From: Hyparrhenia diplandra
Lineage: Eukaryota; Streptophyta; Magnoliopsida; Poales; Poaceae
NCBI GenBank assembly: GCA_015847255.1
Contig: JADLZK010011232.1
Span: 310,001 to 374,000 of the forward strand
Reading direction: 5' to 3'
Length of the DNA stretch: 64,000 nucleotides
A program made the position numbers and the translations under genes. Below are positions 1 through 12,223 of the stretch, one piece after another; the first letter of the stretch is position 1, and the number at the start of each line of letters is the position of its first letter. Below the pieces are notes generated by a model. It made no database searches. It saw nothing but the letters and a program-made list of their open reading frames with translations, and was not told the origin of the DNA.

Positions 1-1
1 G

Positions 2-274
2 ACCCGCACGGTGTTCAGGGACTGGATGGCCAGGTACAAGAAGACATACAGCTCCATCGACGAGGAGGAGCACCGGTACGCGGTGTTCAAGGAAAACTTC
101 CTCCGCTTCAGCAAGCAAAACGCCGCCGCTGCCGAGGCCGAGGATGGCGTCCACCACTTGGGCCTCAACGTCTTCGGTGACCTCACAGACGAGGAGCTCC
201 GCATATTGCACACCGGGTGCGCGCCGGGGACGAAGACTACAAGTACTACAAGTACTCCCTCTTCTACTGGATAA
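2..274 (+). CDS. Cathepsin propeptide inhibitor (I29) domain fragment, 5' end outside window
   Basis: The frame is open from base 2, so the 5' end lies outside the window; the first apparent start is GTG and is not a real start. About 60 residues match the I29 propeptide of papain-like cysteine proteases. An ERFNIN-type spacing is visible (E, R, F, N, then F in place of I, then N, beginning in the EEEHRYAVF stretch), followed by a GNFD-like motif (GLNVFGD) and the DLTDEEL helix. In the family this segment blocks the active site of the proenzyme. No catalytic domain with the QGxCGSCW motif follows. The frame stops at 272-274 after a TST-rich tail encoded by a short ACTACAAGT-type repeat. It may be a stand-alone I29 protein, the first exon of a protease with an unusual splice, or a broken gene. 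Domain assignment is secure; gene status is not. Confidence 0.7.
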   Translation, partial: TRTVFRDWMARYKKTYSSIDEEEHRYAVFKENFLRFSKQNAAAAEAEDGVHHLGLNVFGDLTDEELRILHTGCAPGTKTTSTTSTPSSTG

Positions 275-3200
275 ATGTACTTACTTTGGGGCCTCCATCT
301 GGCCATCGATGTTAAGCGCTTTCCAGGTATGTATTTCGTTGAGGGAAAGTGTTTTTTAGAGACTTGTTTTTGACTGCATATAATACATACAGTAGTAATA
401 CTACTGTACAGATCATTTGCAACTTGCATCAAGTGGGGAAGATTCTTGCTACTAAGTATATATTACTGTTCCTCTTCAACCAATCAAGGAAAATTTGTTG
501 ATTTTTATTGGTCAACTACAATAGTTTCAGTATCCATATCAACATGAAGTAGATGATATATTTGTAATGCATGGCTTCGTTTGCCATCATGAAATGAAGT
601 GGTGGGGTATTGTTTTTTATTTTTTGTTTTTTAGATTAGACAATGAGAATAATTATGAGATCCTTTTTAGAAGAAACCTCTGAATCTGAATCCGATTAGC
701 CTTCATTCTTACTTCTTACTACTGTATATTTAATTAGAGCCTACAAAATTTCTGTATATTGTTTTTTGATTACCGGGACAACTTCAATTCCTACATGGTT
801 TTATTAGAGCCTGTTGTGTGACTTGGGTCACTTACAAAATTTCTGTATATTTAATTTAATTTTTCTAACTCATCTGTTACTTTTTACTACCAGTTAGGTG
901 TACCAGTTAGGATCGCTACACTCCTGGGGAGATGAAGCGCGTGTGGATTTGAATATGGCACATCTATTAGTTGCTTATGCAATAAAATTGAGATGAAAAT
1001 ATGTATTTCTGCAAGGAAGTGAGAAAGATAGTTCATCAGCTCTGTTATCAGCTGTGTTTTTCGCCTTACGGCCATGGGGCCAGAAAAGATACAAAGATTG
1101 TTCGTCAGCTGTGTTTTCGCCGTACGGCCATGGTGAGTACAAGTAAATCGTGAAGTCATTATGCAACCCAAGTTTCATAACTCCAAGCAGCTCCAGAAAA
1201 ACTCCAGTCCATGGAGCACCAATTTAGATGCTTTCATTCATAACTTCACCCTGTTTCCCTTGAACAATATGCGTGGAGCTGAGAAATATGGAGCGGAGCA
1301 GCCCCAAAACACTCATGTAGTGCTCCCTCGGCTTTGAAATATTTGTTGCCATTTTATTTCCCCAGTACGTTGGAGCTTTTGTTTTATCCAAAAGTTCTAT
1401 ACAAATATGCAAAAAGGAAAGCCACACTTAAAATGCATTCGAGGATAAAACAAATCACAAATAAAATAGATGACACATGATATTTGGAATAAGAAGAATG
1501 ACCAAAGTTGTGACGAAACGGAGGGAGTAATAAGAAGGGTGGTTTTTGCCTTTATCTTTTTTTTTTTTTTTGGTTGAATTTTTGATAAATCACAATAAAA
1601 CATAGAAAAATTATAAAATAGAAAATCTAATTTTTTTGACTCCCTATGAGTAGATCTAAAAAAGAGTAGTATGGTATAAAGTTTTTTTACTACAAAGGTT
1701 CTGTTTAATTTTTTTGATTTATTTGTCAGAATTTTTGAAAAAATATAGTAAATCATATAAAAATCATAAAATAGAAAATCCAAAACTCATGGTGGCAGAG
1801 TTTTGTGTAGAGAATGCCCTTCCCGGTGGACTGTCCAGGCACTTTGCTTATCTATCTAGGTAGGTACAACAGCGTCAACGGCGCCAGCTCGCGCTTGCTA
1901 GTTGCTACGGTGTAGGGTGGACTTAATTAACCGTACTGAAGAAAAGCAGCTGAAGCACACAGGCATCCTGCTTATGCGGTTCAGTTGAGCGCAGAGGCAA
2001 ATTCTTGAACCTGACCCCATTTGCTCGGGATTTTGGGTCCAAACCGGTCTTTAAAACCAATAAGATATAAGATTGTGGAGACTTTTAAAGATGACATGTA
2101 GGTCAACAATTGTTATATGGGGTTTGGGCTCGTTGGTACATTTGCTTTCAAGATAATTTTTTTTTATGAATTTTGGTAAAAACACACGGTTTCAGACTTG
2201 TCTTCAGTAAGTAGGGATTCATCAAACAACTTAAGTTCAAATTTAGCCAGCAGTCTTAGGTATCAAAAGTTCAAAGTTCTGGAACTTGATCTAATCAAGA
2301 TTCTTTATCCTGAAATGTTCTTCAACTATTACATAGTTGCTATTCTAAGTTCTTATATAGAAACTATACATGGATTATGGATAGGACTAGGGGTTTTCAG
2401 CTCCAAGCCATAATTTCCACACAACTAGACAAATTGAATTCTTGGTTTTAAATCCCTATCACCCAAATTTTAAACTTGAACCCATATCTAGTTATTACTT
2501 AGATTTTACTCCAATTTCTATGTTCAATTTGAGCAAAGTTTATGTATGAAATTTAATTAAAAAAAAACCACCCTAACATAGCCAGCAAGCCACAGATCAG
2601 GTTTCTCGTCTGTGGGAGTGGCCGTCTCATACAGAACACAAAGCACGAGTTAACATAAGTAAAGAGAGGCTCGTTCATTTTATTGATCTCTTTTTCATTT
2701 CTCTTTTTCTGACAGGCATAGTACAACAGGAGTAGACCACCATGATTTTCATACAGAAACAACACGGCAGGACGTCTATTTCACCACACACTGCTCCAAT
2801 TCCTTACTGAGAACACTAGTGTGGGGGGGCGCTTGCTTGGCGCCTGTGGAAACAATGGACTGATAGGTGTTATGTCATGTAAATGGATTCTGTGTGTGAT
2901 TTAGCTACGTGAATACGGTGATAAGCCCTGGCATTTAGAAGCAAAGTCAATACATAAATGTTTTCGGTACATCTAAAGTTTTGGATAACATCTAAAAGTC
3001 CATATGACAGATGAAGTTTCCAACATCGGTGGAAAGAAAGGCACAACTACTAATTACAATGTGCAGGAAGAGAGCTCTTCATTGATCATGGTGGGTGCGT
3101 CATCAGGTTGATGCGTTTTGAGAAGCTCTGCTGGTTATTACAGGTGCTAGCTCCCAACCTGCCTCGCGCCCTTGCGCACCATGATAGTATTACAGTGATA

Positions 3201-3491
3201 ATTTTGGGTCGCACTAAATGCATTGGTATGTGATTTAGCTACGTGCCAGAAAACATTGTCACGATGAATGTAAGTACTGGACAGCGGTGCTAGACAATGC
3301 CTGAAATGTACCTTAACTACGAACGTATTAACTATGGCGATGAGCGTGAATATATGGAAACATCATAGTAGAGTCACCATAGAAGTGTTTTAACTACATC
3401 TAAAAGTTCACAACAAAGACAATATTACAGGTACTTGTTTAGAACATAGGCAATAACATAGTGGAAGCCATATGACTACTGGCAGTGGCCA
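275..3491. other. AT-rich noncoding stretch
   Basis: No ORF here looks like a known protein. The stretch holds the right-hand end of a Stowaway-like MITE (GAGGGAG followed by TA at 1521-1529) without a matching left end. A poly-T tract lies at about 1557-1572, and near 1590-1630 and 1745-1785 there is a diverged pair of direct repeats containing ATAAAATAGAAAATC. The rest shows nothing I can name. Confidence 0.5.
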
Positions 3492-4152
3492 TCAGCTCCA
3501 AAGACAGTGGAGTAGTCTCTGTGACGAAGAGTCTACTGCCAATGGCCACTCCTGTCGGACTCGATGCTTGGAATCGAAGAGCCTGTTCGTCAGTGTAGCT
3601 ATTGGAGAGAAACATCATTAACAATTAATGGGTAGCGTTTGTTGATATACCTGCATGTCTCCACACGGAGTTGTAGTCGCTAGATGAGTCATCAGTCTCC
3701 ACACGGATACCATTCAGTTCATCATTCACTACATAGTAAAAGCATGATGTTACTGTATGTCTATATATAATGTGAAAGGTGTAGATTTGATCATGACAGT
3801 ACATCTGAATTGTTTTGCATAAGCCTCTTGAAGCACATCCCTATCATAGCCTGTTTCTTTAGCTGATACAACAGTGGATATGTAAGTTTATTTAATACAT
3901 AAGACATATAAGCTAGAATAAAATAGAGGAGAAAGTTTGGATAGAGAGAAAGAGCATGTGTGAACTACCTGTATCATAGGATTCAGCTGAACATGACTGG
4001 TTGGAGTAGCGCTCATCTGGCCTGAGCTCCGGGGCCATGTCGTATGCATAAGTTTTCATCGTGGCGGGGAAAACAACACTGCAAACACCACGAGCAGTAG
4101 GAAACTGGATTGCAAGCTCACCATATTGTAGATGAGAGCGGTAGGTCACGTT
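3492..4152 (-). CDS. Unknown multi-exon gene, four 3' exons
   Basis: I do not recognise the product. Four consistent exons can be read on the minus strand: about 4152-3969, 3862-3803, 3728-3651 and 3598-3492, ending in TGA at 3494-3492. Every intron has GT-AG ends, and the exon lengths (60, 78, 107) keep one frame across all junctions, which is unlikely by chance. The intron between 3651 and 3598 would be only 52 nt, short for a plant. The peptide is polar and acidic in the middle (DERYSNQSC, ETDDSSSDYN) and ends in CLWS. The first in-frame ATG lies inside the right-hand exon (MKTYAYDM); the frame is closed by a stop at 4155-4153, so the true start is unresolved. No domain is recognised. It could be a lineage-specific gene or the 3' end of a decayed one. 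Confidence 0.45.
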
Positions 4153-4155
4153 TCA

Positions 4156-4271
4156 GCTCGACCAATCACACAGGGTAGCAAGAGTCTTCGTTGTCTATAT
4201 AATCACAGCCACAGTCAATACAATGCCAGCTTCTATCATATTCCCAGCCATGCTCATGGTCTTCTGAGACC
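4156..4271 (-). other. Possible upstream exon, Cys-rich
   Basis: A good acceptor (TTTGTAG) precedes an open frame with the peptide HCIDCGCDYIDNEDSC, which then meets a stop at 4168-4166. The cysteine spacing could suggest a metal site, but this is weak. It is not in frame with the exon at 4152-3969, and no intron fits between them. Either the frame is broken here or this belongs to an alternative transcript. Confidence 0.25.
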
Positions 4272-4991
4272 CTACAAAGAATCTGTATACATGTGTTGGA
4301 GTTAAAACACATGGGTTGCATAAAAAAAATGGTAGACTATAAGAGGAATCTAGAAGGGAAAATCTTATTGGTTCTACTGATGACTATTTTTCAACGCAAG
4401 CTCTTTACAGTGAAGTGTAGGTAGTCCCAATAGATGTGTTGTATTTCACATTTAAAAAGATAGAAAGGTCCAACAACAAGGTTTTTAATTAAAAGATGGC
4501 AAAGAGCAAATATTTGACATGTTTTCCTAGGTAGGTTGGAAAACACTGTTGACCATAATGCTAAATTAAACAATAACAGTGAGTGATAACAAACAAACCT
4601 ACCAAGCATTGCTCTTCTTGAGGTGCAATCTTACAGGCTTACCAACAAAATTTACACAAGTCATATATATAGAATAAAGGAAAAACATTATCTGAGCAAA
4701 TCACATAACTAAGAATAACACGTTCCCTAGCATTGGTGCCAATATTTGTAGAGTTTAGAAAGTGCAGTGGCAAAAAAAAAAAATATTTAATTAGGAAAGA
4801 AAGGGTGAGGTGATATGGAAGCAAACCCATAAGTCTAATAGGAACCACACAGCATAGGTCCTTAATCCCATCTCATACTATTCTTTATCATTGTTGTCTT
4901 CAACCTTCTGTTATTAAAAAAACAATTACAATTAGTAGGCAGGAATGCACACAACACATGACACATAGAATTCACACAACACATGACACAC

Positions 4992-5135
4992 AAGCAACAG
5001 GAAAAAATAGGACATGGAAACTCATAGGTGGGCCGTATAGAAATTAGAAATTGAAAGAAGGAAGCAACGGGAAAAAAAAATAGGACATGGAAGCTCATAG
5101 GTGGGACGTATAGAAATTAGAAATTGTAAGAAGGA
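4992..5135. repeat. Two-copy tandem repeat, about 70-bp unit
   Basis: A unit starting AAGCAAC(A/G)GGAAAAA and ending near GAAAGAAGG occurs at 4992 and again at 5062. The second copy has a longer A run. The preceding 50 bp (from about 4944) also contains a repeated ACACAACACATGACACA word. Confidence 0.75.
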
Positions 5136-5380
5136 AATAACATTCACCTTATTTGCATACTGTCTTAGTGGCTTGCACCCATGTAAAAGGACTATAATTT
5201 TGTCACTGTGTGCAACTCTGCAACTAAGCCATTATTCAAAGCTTAATTAGTGGTAAATTTACATGTAGAAGAGCAGAATAAAAATGATTGGCATAAAAAT
5301 AACCGAATCCATCCAATGTAACTATTCCCTACTACAACCAACAAAACCTACCTTGAACCCAATTTACAGTACCGAAAATG

Positions 5381-5497
5381 GAGCATAAGTATTTTAATTC
5401 TCTTTGCTTTGTATGAACAAAAAGCGTCAGTTATATGGGAGCATCAGTATCTTAACTCTCTTTGCTTTGTATGAACAAAAAGCTTCATTTATATGGG
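5381..5497. repeat. Two-copy tandem repeat, 58-bp unit
   Basis: GAGCATAAGT at 5381 and GAGCATCAGT at 5439 begin two copies that share the TCTCTTTGCTTTGTATGAAC core and end in TTATATGGGA. There are few differences, so the duplication is recent. Confidence 0.8.
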
Positions 5498-8159
5498 ACC
5501 CAAGGGAACAAAGCAAGACAAAACAACTCACCTAAACCAGAAAATGCACACAGCAGGAAATGCAGACAAATAACTAAAAGCTTTAGTTATATGTAACACT
5601 GCCACTATCGAAGAAACATGCCGCCACAATGTAAACAACAAGGGAGTCGGGCACAGCTCCACCGCAGGCTCGACATAGCTCCACTGCAGGCCCGGCACGG
5701 CTCCCCCGCAGGTCCACTGCAGCTCCTCCACACCATAGATGTAGCCTCCCCTTGAACACCTTCGGTGCATAGAAACCACACGCGGAGAGGCAGGCCATCA
5801 GGAAGGCGATCCACGGAAAAAAAAAAATGAAGAAAAAGTGAGGATGAGGTTAAGCCAGGGCGGCTCACCTCACCCAACCGGCAGAATGGAAGGGGAGAAG
5901 GAACAGAGGTTCTAAACCCTAGCTTAAGAACACAGGTTAGAGTTCAATTCACAAAGTCCATTATTTAAGTATCCTTTAAAGAGTAGTAAAACAATCCACA
6001 AAAAAAAAAAAAAATATCATGTGCATAAATATTTGAATTGTCTCAGATAGGGAAGTTCTAACAGTGTATCAATTTACCAAGATTACTAACCCACCCCTGA
6101 AGCTATTCTCAGGTGTCCTGAAACACTAAATGGAAATAACGAAGAGTTGCATTACATCAAAATTCATATGACGTGTGCAAAAATATATTGGATTGAACCA
6201 TTCATTTCATACTTGAATTAGGAGCCCAAGCATTATATTTGTTAAATCAGCGATAAACATTTATGCGCAAGCACAAAAATACATGTATATACCAACGAAA
6301 AAATGGACCATTATTCAAGCAGCTAGCCAATAATGGCATAAATTAGATCCCTAAGAAAGCACTGGGCACTGGGCACTATAGAACACGGAGCCGGCTCCGA
6401 GATCCGTAAGAAACCTCCACATCAGAATGACGAAAATCTGCAAGGGGCAAGGAAACATGAGGAACTCCACTAATGACATGATTCATGATTTCACCAGGCT
6501 TGATAAATGATAAGGCCAAACTCAAAGGACCCCTTTTCTTTGTGAACCCCGCAATTTTAAAAGCAAAAAAAAATCCCAAAAGATTTTGTAACCCTCCAAG
6601 AAAAAGGAAACCCAAATAGAATCCATAACAACGTCGGTATCATTCAGGGCTGCATATATTACAAACGCAAAAGAACAGAAGAACCAAAAAGTCTAAATCA
6701 TTTGAATATGAAGGGACGAATCATACCAAAACAAGGTGTCATCATCTCTTTGAGTAGCTAATTTCTCTGTTCAACCTCGATTAGCAGCAACAGGAAGCCC
6801 CCCGCCCCGCCCCCCTCTACCGCAGCACTTTTTGGAAAGAGCAAGTAGAAGAAATAGAGAAATTTTTATGTACCCGGCTTAGCTGTCCCGTAGGGAGATG
6901 GACTGCATTGGCCAAGAAACCGGTATGGAGGTTTCCAACTTCTTGGACAATCCCTCATCCCCGCATCATTGTTCATCGACCGCACAAGAACAACAACCAA
7001 AAGTCTTTAGACAATATCTACCCAACACAGCTCGGGATTTTCATCGAACACCGAGGGGCACCCCCGTCCTCATGTAGCATAGAGTAACAAAGAATCGTAG
7101 CAAAGGTGGAAGAGGCAACCGATTGGTGTCGACATTGTAGAGCGACCAGCAGCACCTATTGGAGTCGAGGTTGGCGAAGAGGATGTGCATGCACATGACC
7201 CGAGGTCATGGGCTCATCCGCTCATGGCGTAGTTTCCCGAGCGCGACATGGGGGAGAGACGGTGGCCCCACATTGTTGACAAAGAACGCCCGTGGGCTCC
7301 TCAGACTGTCCGCTATCGCGCCGGGCCGCCAAGCCGAGGCCACCATGCCGCATGCTTGCGACCGGGGCTTTGCTCCCGCCGGTGCGCCGATGCGCCGCTA
7401 CATCGGTCAAGACGCGAGGGGATGCGCGGCCGGTTGCGTGACGCCGTTGTGCCCTCGCGTCGCCGCCAGGACCTTGTGGCCACCTAGTGCTGCTTGAGGA
7501 TCCATTCGTGAGAGGGAGGAGTAAAGGAGAGAGCGGAGCAGGCCCCGCGAGCTCATGCACCAATCGTAGTTCGACAACAGCTCTGCTCCGCAGCAGTAAC
7601 TCGGGGCTGAGTCGGCCAACCACCGTTCGACAACGGTCTGCCTGAGCAGTCACGACTCACCTCGCTGACCTTAGCACGACAACCACCTCTGCCGCCACAT
7701 GGGACCACATTGCACTCGGGCCCGCCCTACAGTCTCTGTGGCTGGGTACAACGCGGCCACCAGTGCGAGGCGAGCACACCGAGCCTGCCGGCCGAGTACG
7801 GCGGGGCGCCATGGCGTACGGCGGAGCGGACCGCCATCGATTCGAAGATCCATCGGCCGACGTGAATTGGAGTTACGTGTACAACGTGAGGCCTCGCGAG
7901 AGCTGCCCCGTCTAAAGACTTTGAAATTACACATTATTCTTATTATAATTAAGTATTCTCTCCGTTCCAAATTATAAGTAGAAGAAGAGGATCACTATGC
8001 TTGCTTCCGCTTGGATACTTAAGAGTCTAGGTTTGTTGATTAATGATTTCTGTTGAAGTATGAGTTTATCAGTAGAAGAAGAGGATCACTATGTTCCTTG
8101 GTTGGCAACCCGGCCCTTTTTATACACGCTTGGCCTCTTAGATGCTACCAAAGTGAGAA

Positions 8160-8395
8160 CCTGGTGAGAAAGACTGAGCCTGAAGGACTCCCTTTGCCTA
8201 CAAAATACTCCAATGATTTTTCCTATTTTATACTCCAGATGACACCTTAATTATCATGAGGGCTGTAGCGGGCAACTCTTTTTTCCTCAAAGCTCTCCTC
8301 AACACCTTTGTCTCATCCACCGGGCTCACAGTTAACTTTCAGAAGTCAATGATAGTTCCAATCAACATCCTAAATGAAAGGTTGAATCAGCATGG
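8160..8395 (+). pseudogene. LINE reverse-transcriptase fragment, plus strand
   Basis: One frame reads TPDDTLIIM followed by STGLTVNFQKS and VPINILNER. This corresponds to the YxDD catalytic box and the downstream palm region of plant L1-type non-LTR reverse transcriptases; the usual tyrosine-alanine before DD is altered here. The upstream part (LPLPTKYSNDF) also resembles the sequence before the box but lies in another frame. The fragment ends where the opposite-strand fragment begins. It is a dead remnant, not a gene. Confidence 0.65.
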
Positions 8396-9475
8396 GAGCC
8401 AACTGGGCTTCTAGCATGTGGTGTGGGAGTCTGCTCATTGGAGCAAAAAGTTGACCAGGTGAGAGAGGCCCATGAAAATCAGCATGGTGATAAAATTTAT
8501 CAAGAAATTTCATGAGAAGAGCATCATTGTGACTTTGAATGTCTATTATTTCAAGCAACTTTCTTTCTGTTGATGTCCCCTTTGCTCGACAAACAATGTT
8601 TTCTGTAGATGTCAATTTGTTTCATTACCTGTGATGGTAGTTTCAGGCTACACATATAAAAGGTAGGTAAAGTTGAAAAGATTGAATTGACCAGAATAAT
8701 CCTGTCATTATAAGACAGGAATTTGCTAATTCTAGATAGTCTATTCTCCATTTTAGATAGCATTATTGTGAAGTCATTCATAGTGGGTCTGGTGGTGCCT
8801 AGAGGTAAACCTAGGTAGGTGAACGACATTTGGCCAACTTGGCATCCAAAAGTGTTTGCAAGGTGGATATATCTTTCCTGACTCATGTTAATATAGGCCT
8901 TTTAGATGATCTAAGAAGACCTTTTAGATTAAATGCACTCTAGCATCACTAGCTGGCAAGATAAGAAGTGTGTCATCAACATATTGAGCAATAGGATAGT
9001 CACCTTGGAAGTTGCCATGGAGAGGATGTTTGAGGACACCAGCGTGCTGGGCCTTATTGATGACTACTGACTAGAGGAGATCCACAACTAGCACAAGTAG
9101 AATGAGGGGGAGGGAGGGATAAAGAATCACCTTGTGTCACCCCTCTTTTATAGTCGAACGATTTTCGAGGTATGCCATTCAAAAGTATAGATGAAGTGCA
9201 CAATAATTTATGAATCTAGTTTAATCCATCTTTCTAGAAAAGCCTTTTTGTTTCATAATTTCCAAGATCACCTGATGCTCTATCTTGTCAAATGCCTTTT
9301 TAAAGTCTAATTTCAGAATGACTACATCCTTTTTTTAGAATGATGACAAATATGTAAGAAATGAAAAGACCAAGCTAGACGATCTTGGATTGTCCTCCTC
9401 TTGATAAATCCATATTGATTAGCACGTTGGTGTCCATGGGCTGTCCAACTAGTTCTAGAGATCGAGGAACCTCTC
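8396..9475 (-). pseudogene. LINE reverse-transcriptase fragment, minus strand
   Basis: Read on the minus strand, the segment contains in order LDFKKAFDKIEH (about 9300), a YVDDTLL box (about 8975), TYLGLPLG, SRISKFLSYNDRIILVNS (about 8700) and FLDKFYH (about 8500). This is the order of the L1-like reverse-transcriptase domain of plants. Frames change several times and stops interrupt the reading, so the element is inactive. The endonuclease part and a poly-A tail are not seen. Confidence 0.8.
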
Positions 9476-9888
9476 ACATATAGAACACCGCTCCCATCTT
9501 TGTTTTATCTCCTACTTTTACCGCTCCCATACATCAATGGGGAAAAAGAAGTTGGTCTGTCAATTTTTTAATACCGGCCATGGGCCCACTCATAGATCTA
9601 GGCTAAGGGTTTTGATCACAAGGAGAAACAGATGATGTCACATCTTCATATGGAAACATGAGAGATTCTATACATTGGAGATGCCATAATAAACATGTAA
9701 CAACACTTGAACATTGCACAACTTCTTTAATGACAGGAGACATAACTATTACATCAGGAATTTCAAAGCCTTTTACATATGTTGTGGCGGCTACACTTTC
9801 TAGTTTTGGTGCCTATGAAAGATATAAATCATAGGAAATAAATAATGTTGCCTTCAGCGAAGGCTAGATGATGTTTTGGCTTAGAGCT

Positions 9889-12223
9889 TCAATAAGCATC
9901 AGGGGGTGGTAGGAAAGGGCCTAGCAAAGTCATAAGAAGGAGAACATGCGTAATGAACTCTCCACCGGTGGCTAGATGCTCGTAGTGGAAAGGACCCCGC
10001 AACGAGGCGCTGTGTAGAAAAGCATCTCCGACCACACCGAGGCGATGAGGTTCCAGCGCTCTATTTCATCGTTGATGCTAATGAGCTCCTCGACCAACTC
10101 GCATGCACGGGGCAACACCGGAGAACCGAGGGCTTGAGCGCTTTGCACGAGTTTTTGCAGATGACTATTAGCAGCATTGTCGTCATTGGTTGATTTTTCA
10201 TGCTTGTGTATATCAATTATCCACTCATCTTGCTGATAGTGATGCTCTTCCTCTTTCTTCTCCCCCCTCTTGCTGTCTAGAAAAAGTTTTGTGACCAATT
10301 CCTTCTCTTTTTTTTCCTCCAAGGCGTGACTCCTTCCTTCTCATCTACTAGAGTACAAGCTGAGAGTTGATGATCTTGATTTTCTGATAAGGCTCTTGTA
10401 ATGTCATTGTGGGCATTATCATGTACAAGCTGGGAGTTGGTGGTGAGCATCACACCGCACTTGAAGACAAGGTATGTGACATAGTTTGATAGCTCTCTGC
10501 TCACCTGCTTATGCTTCTTCATTTGCTTATGTTTCTTCTTTTCATCAGAATCATCATCATCATCATCATCAAATGAATGATCTGATTCAAAATCATCATC
10601 ATGAGTGCTAGCATCATTGCTCCTGAAGTAGTAGCATATTTCTGTGGCAATGTGCCAGACGAGTACACTTGTGGGGAAATCAACATTACTTGTGATTATC
10701 TTCTCCAGAGCTTTTCCAGTCCTCTCAACAACATCTGCGGCTTGTTGGCTTTCCAGCATCCACTTCCGAACCGCTAGCTGGCCACGGGAGGTGGCAATGT
10801 TCCACTCTTTTCCTGTTCCGAAGCCTAGCAATTTGTCCAGGATGAACTCCTTGATGGAGGTGCGGTCCTCTGAGATGGGCGTGTGTGTTAGCTCAAGTAA
10901 CCCGACACCCCAGGAACCCAATAAGTACCTAGTCATCCATTGTCGTAAGGATGCCTTGCAGCCACTATCTTCAACTAGGACGTGCCTCTTGATCATGCTA
11001 TATTGTGCTAGGTTTTCGGACCAATGTTTCGTGCTCTGGATGGATGCAGGATGGACGCAGCTAGCCAAGCACAATAGTAGCTTTGGATTGATTATGCCAC
11101 CGTCCTGAAAAAGATTGGTGGCTAGGTAGGAGAAAATGGACATGATAGCAGAGAGCACATCTAGGGCTATTGCTCCTGCAAGCAGTACGTAGGACACGGT
11201 GATGTCTGCTCTGCTGATGTGTTGGTCGGAGGCCCAAGACCAGAAGAGCACCAGGGCCATGGGGGTTGAAACAGATAGGAAGAGGTGGTGCAGTAGCAAG
11301 AGGCCCATTAGCAAACTGGTCTTAGACAAAGTAGGATGGCGAAAATCAGGAAGTCTACAACGGGCAAATATATAGAAGAGAATCCGATAGAAAAACTTCC
11401 GGATTGGGCTTTTCGTGTAGAGGCGTCTGTAGCAACGTACCAGACTTGCTCCCACATGGTCATAGGCTTGGTAGCGCCCTAGGGTAGACAGAAACTTATT
11501 GAGCATAGGTGGCAGCTCGTTCGCCGAGAAAATGCTCTCCGCCGTGTTGAGGGGGGTGTCGACTGACATGATGCTTCTGATGACAACATTTCCGCTCGTG
11601 CTGCCTTTCCACATCATGTCTAGCCTTTTCTTCATGTGTTCTGCGGGAGGCAGATCCTTGTCATGCTCCAGGCCCTCTATCGCCTGTGGCAGTCTGCTCA
11701 GGGCATCCGACCTCAGCTGCGCTGGGCTCGCCATGTAAAGGCAGAAGGTACGCTCAGCGTACTTCAAACACCCAGTAAGGAACATGATCACCATGGCAGC
11801 CCTTAGACGGGTGTCCGGCCAAGACACCTTGGCTACGACATACCCAGCGACTGCTACTTGGGTGACCAAGCTGAGCAGGTGGCGCCTCCACAGCTCATTG
11901 TCCTGCCTCGACAATGCGGTGATGGTGTCTTGCCCGCCTAGGTGGACCAACACGAACGGCGCCCAGAAGGACATGAGCTGCAGGCGTGGCCCGCTCTCAC
12001 GGCTGACCGCGAGGTGCCCGAGCACGAAGATGGCCACAGAGTCGGCCGACAGGTAGGCCAGCCACAGGACCGTGCTTAGGACCCATGACGAGCTGCGCCG
12101 CCGCATGCCTGCAAAGAGGAAGAGAAAGACTTGCAGGAAGAGGCTGCACAGGATCAGGCAGTGGATCTCCCACGTATTCCAGAGCTCTTGGACAGCAGGC
12201 ACCAGGCTGTGGAGTTTATACAA
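9889..12223 (-). CDS. DUF4220/DUF594 multi-pass membrane protein, two frame breaks
   Basis: The protein belongs to a large grass-expanded family of unknown function with an N-terminal DUF4220 membrane domain and a C-terminal DUF594. Hydrophobic helices are visible near residues 20-40, 48-70, 110-135, 140-155, 300-325 and 338-365. The family core 'W..WEIHCL' and the LTGCLKYAERT region are present. A D-rich stretch (DDDDDDDSD) comes from an ATC repeat near 10550-10570. The frame breaks at the A8 run (10308-10315 on the plus strand), where one base is missing. It breaks again at about 9987-9993, after which the family ending (FHYEHLATGGEFITHV) resumes and stops at 9891-9889. There is no in-frame ATG upstream: the first codon of the open frame is TTG, and CTCCACAG at about 12210 looks like a splice acceptor. 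The start is therefore probably in an upstream exon. Function is unknown. Confidence 0.8.

Larger units (their letters stand above)
4272..8159. other. Noncoding stretch with small tandem repeats and GC-rich islands
   Basis: No supported gene. The segment holds two short tandem duplications (listed separately) and a GC-rich patch at about 5640-5725 with imperfect units of roughly 22 bp around GCTCCACCGCAGG. A GC-rich island at about 7150-7920 has overlapping ORFs on both strands. Those ORFs look like chance reading frames in GC-rich DNA: composition is R/P/A-rich, no domain is seen and the strands compete. The island could be a first exon or promoter of the minus-strand gene at 3492-4152, but no splice path supports this. 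A partial Stowaway-like sequence (CTCTCCGTTCC) lies near 7956. Confidence 0.4.

Noticed and set aside
7159..7977. Possible GC-rich gene
   Set aside because: Both strands are open, no start context or domain is visible, and no splice links it to a neighbour.
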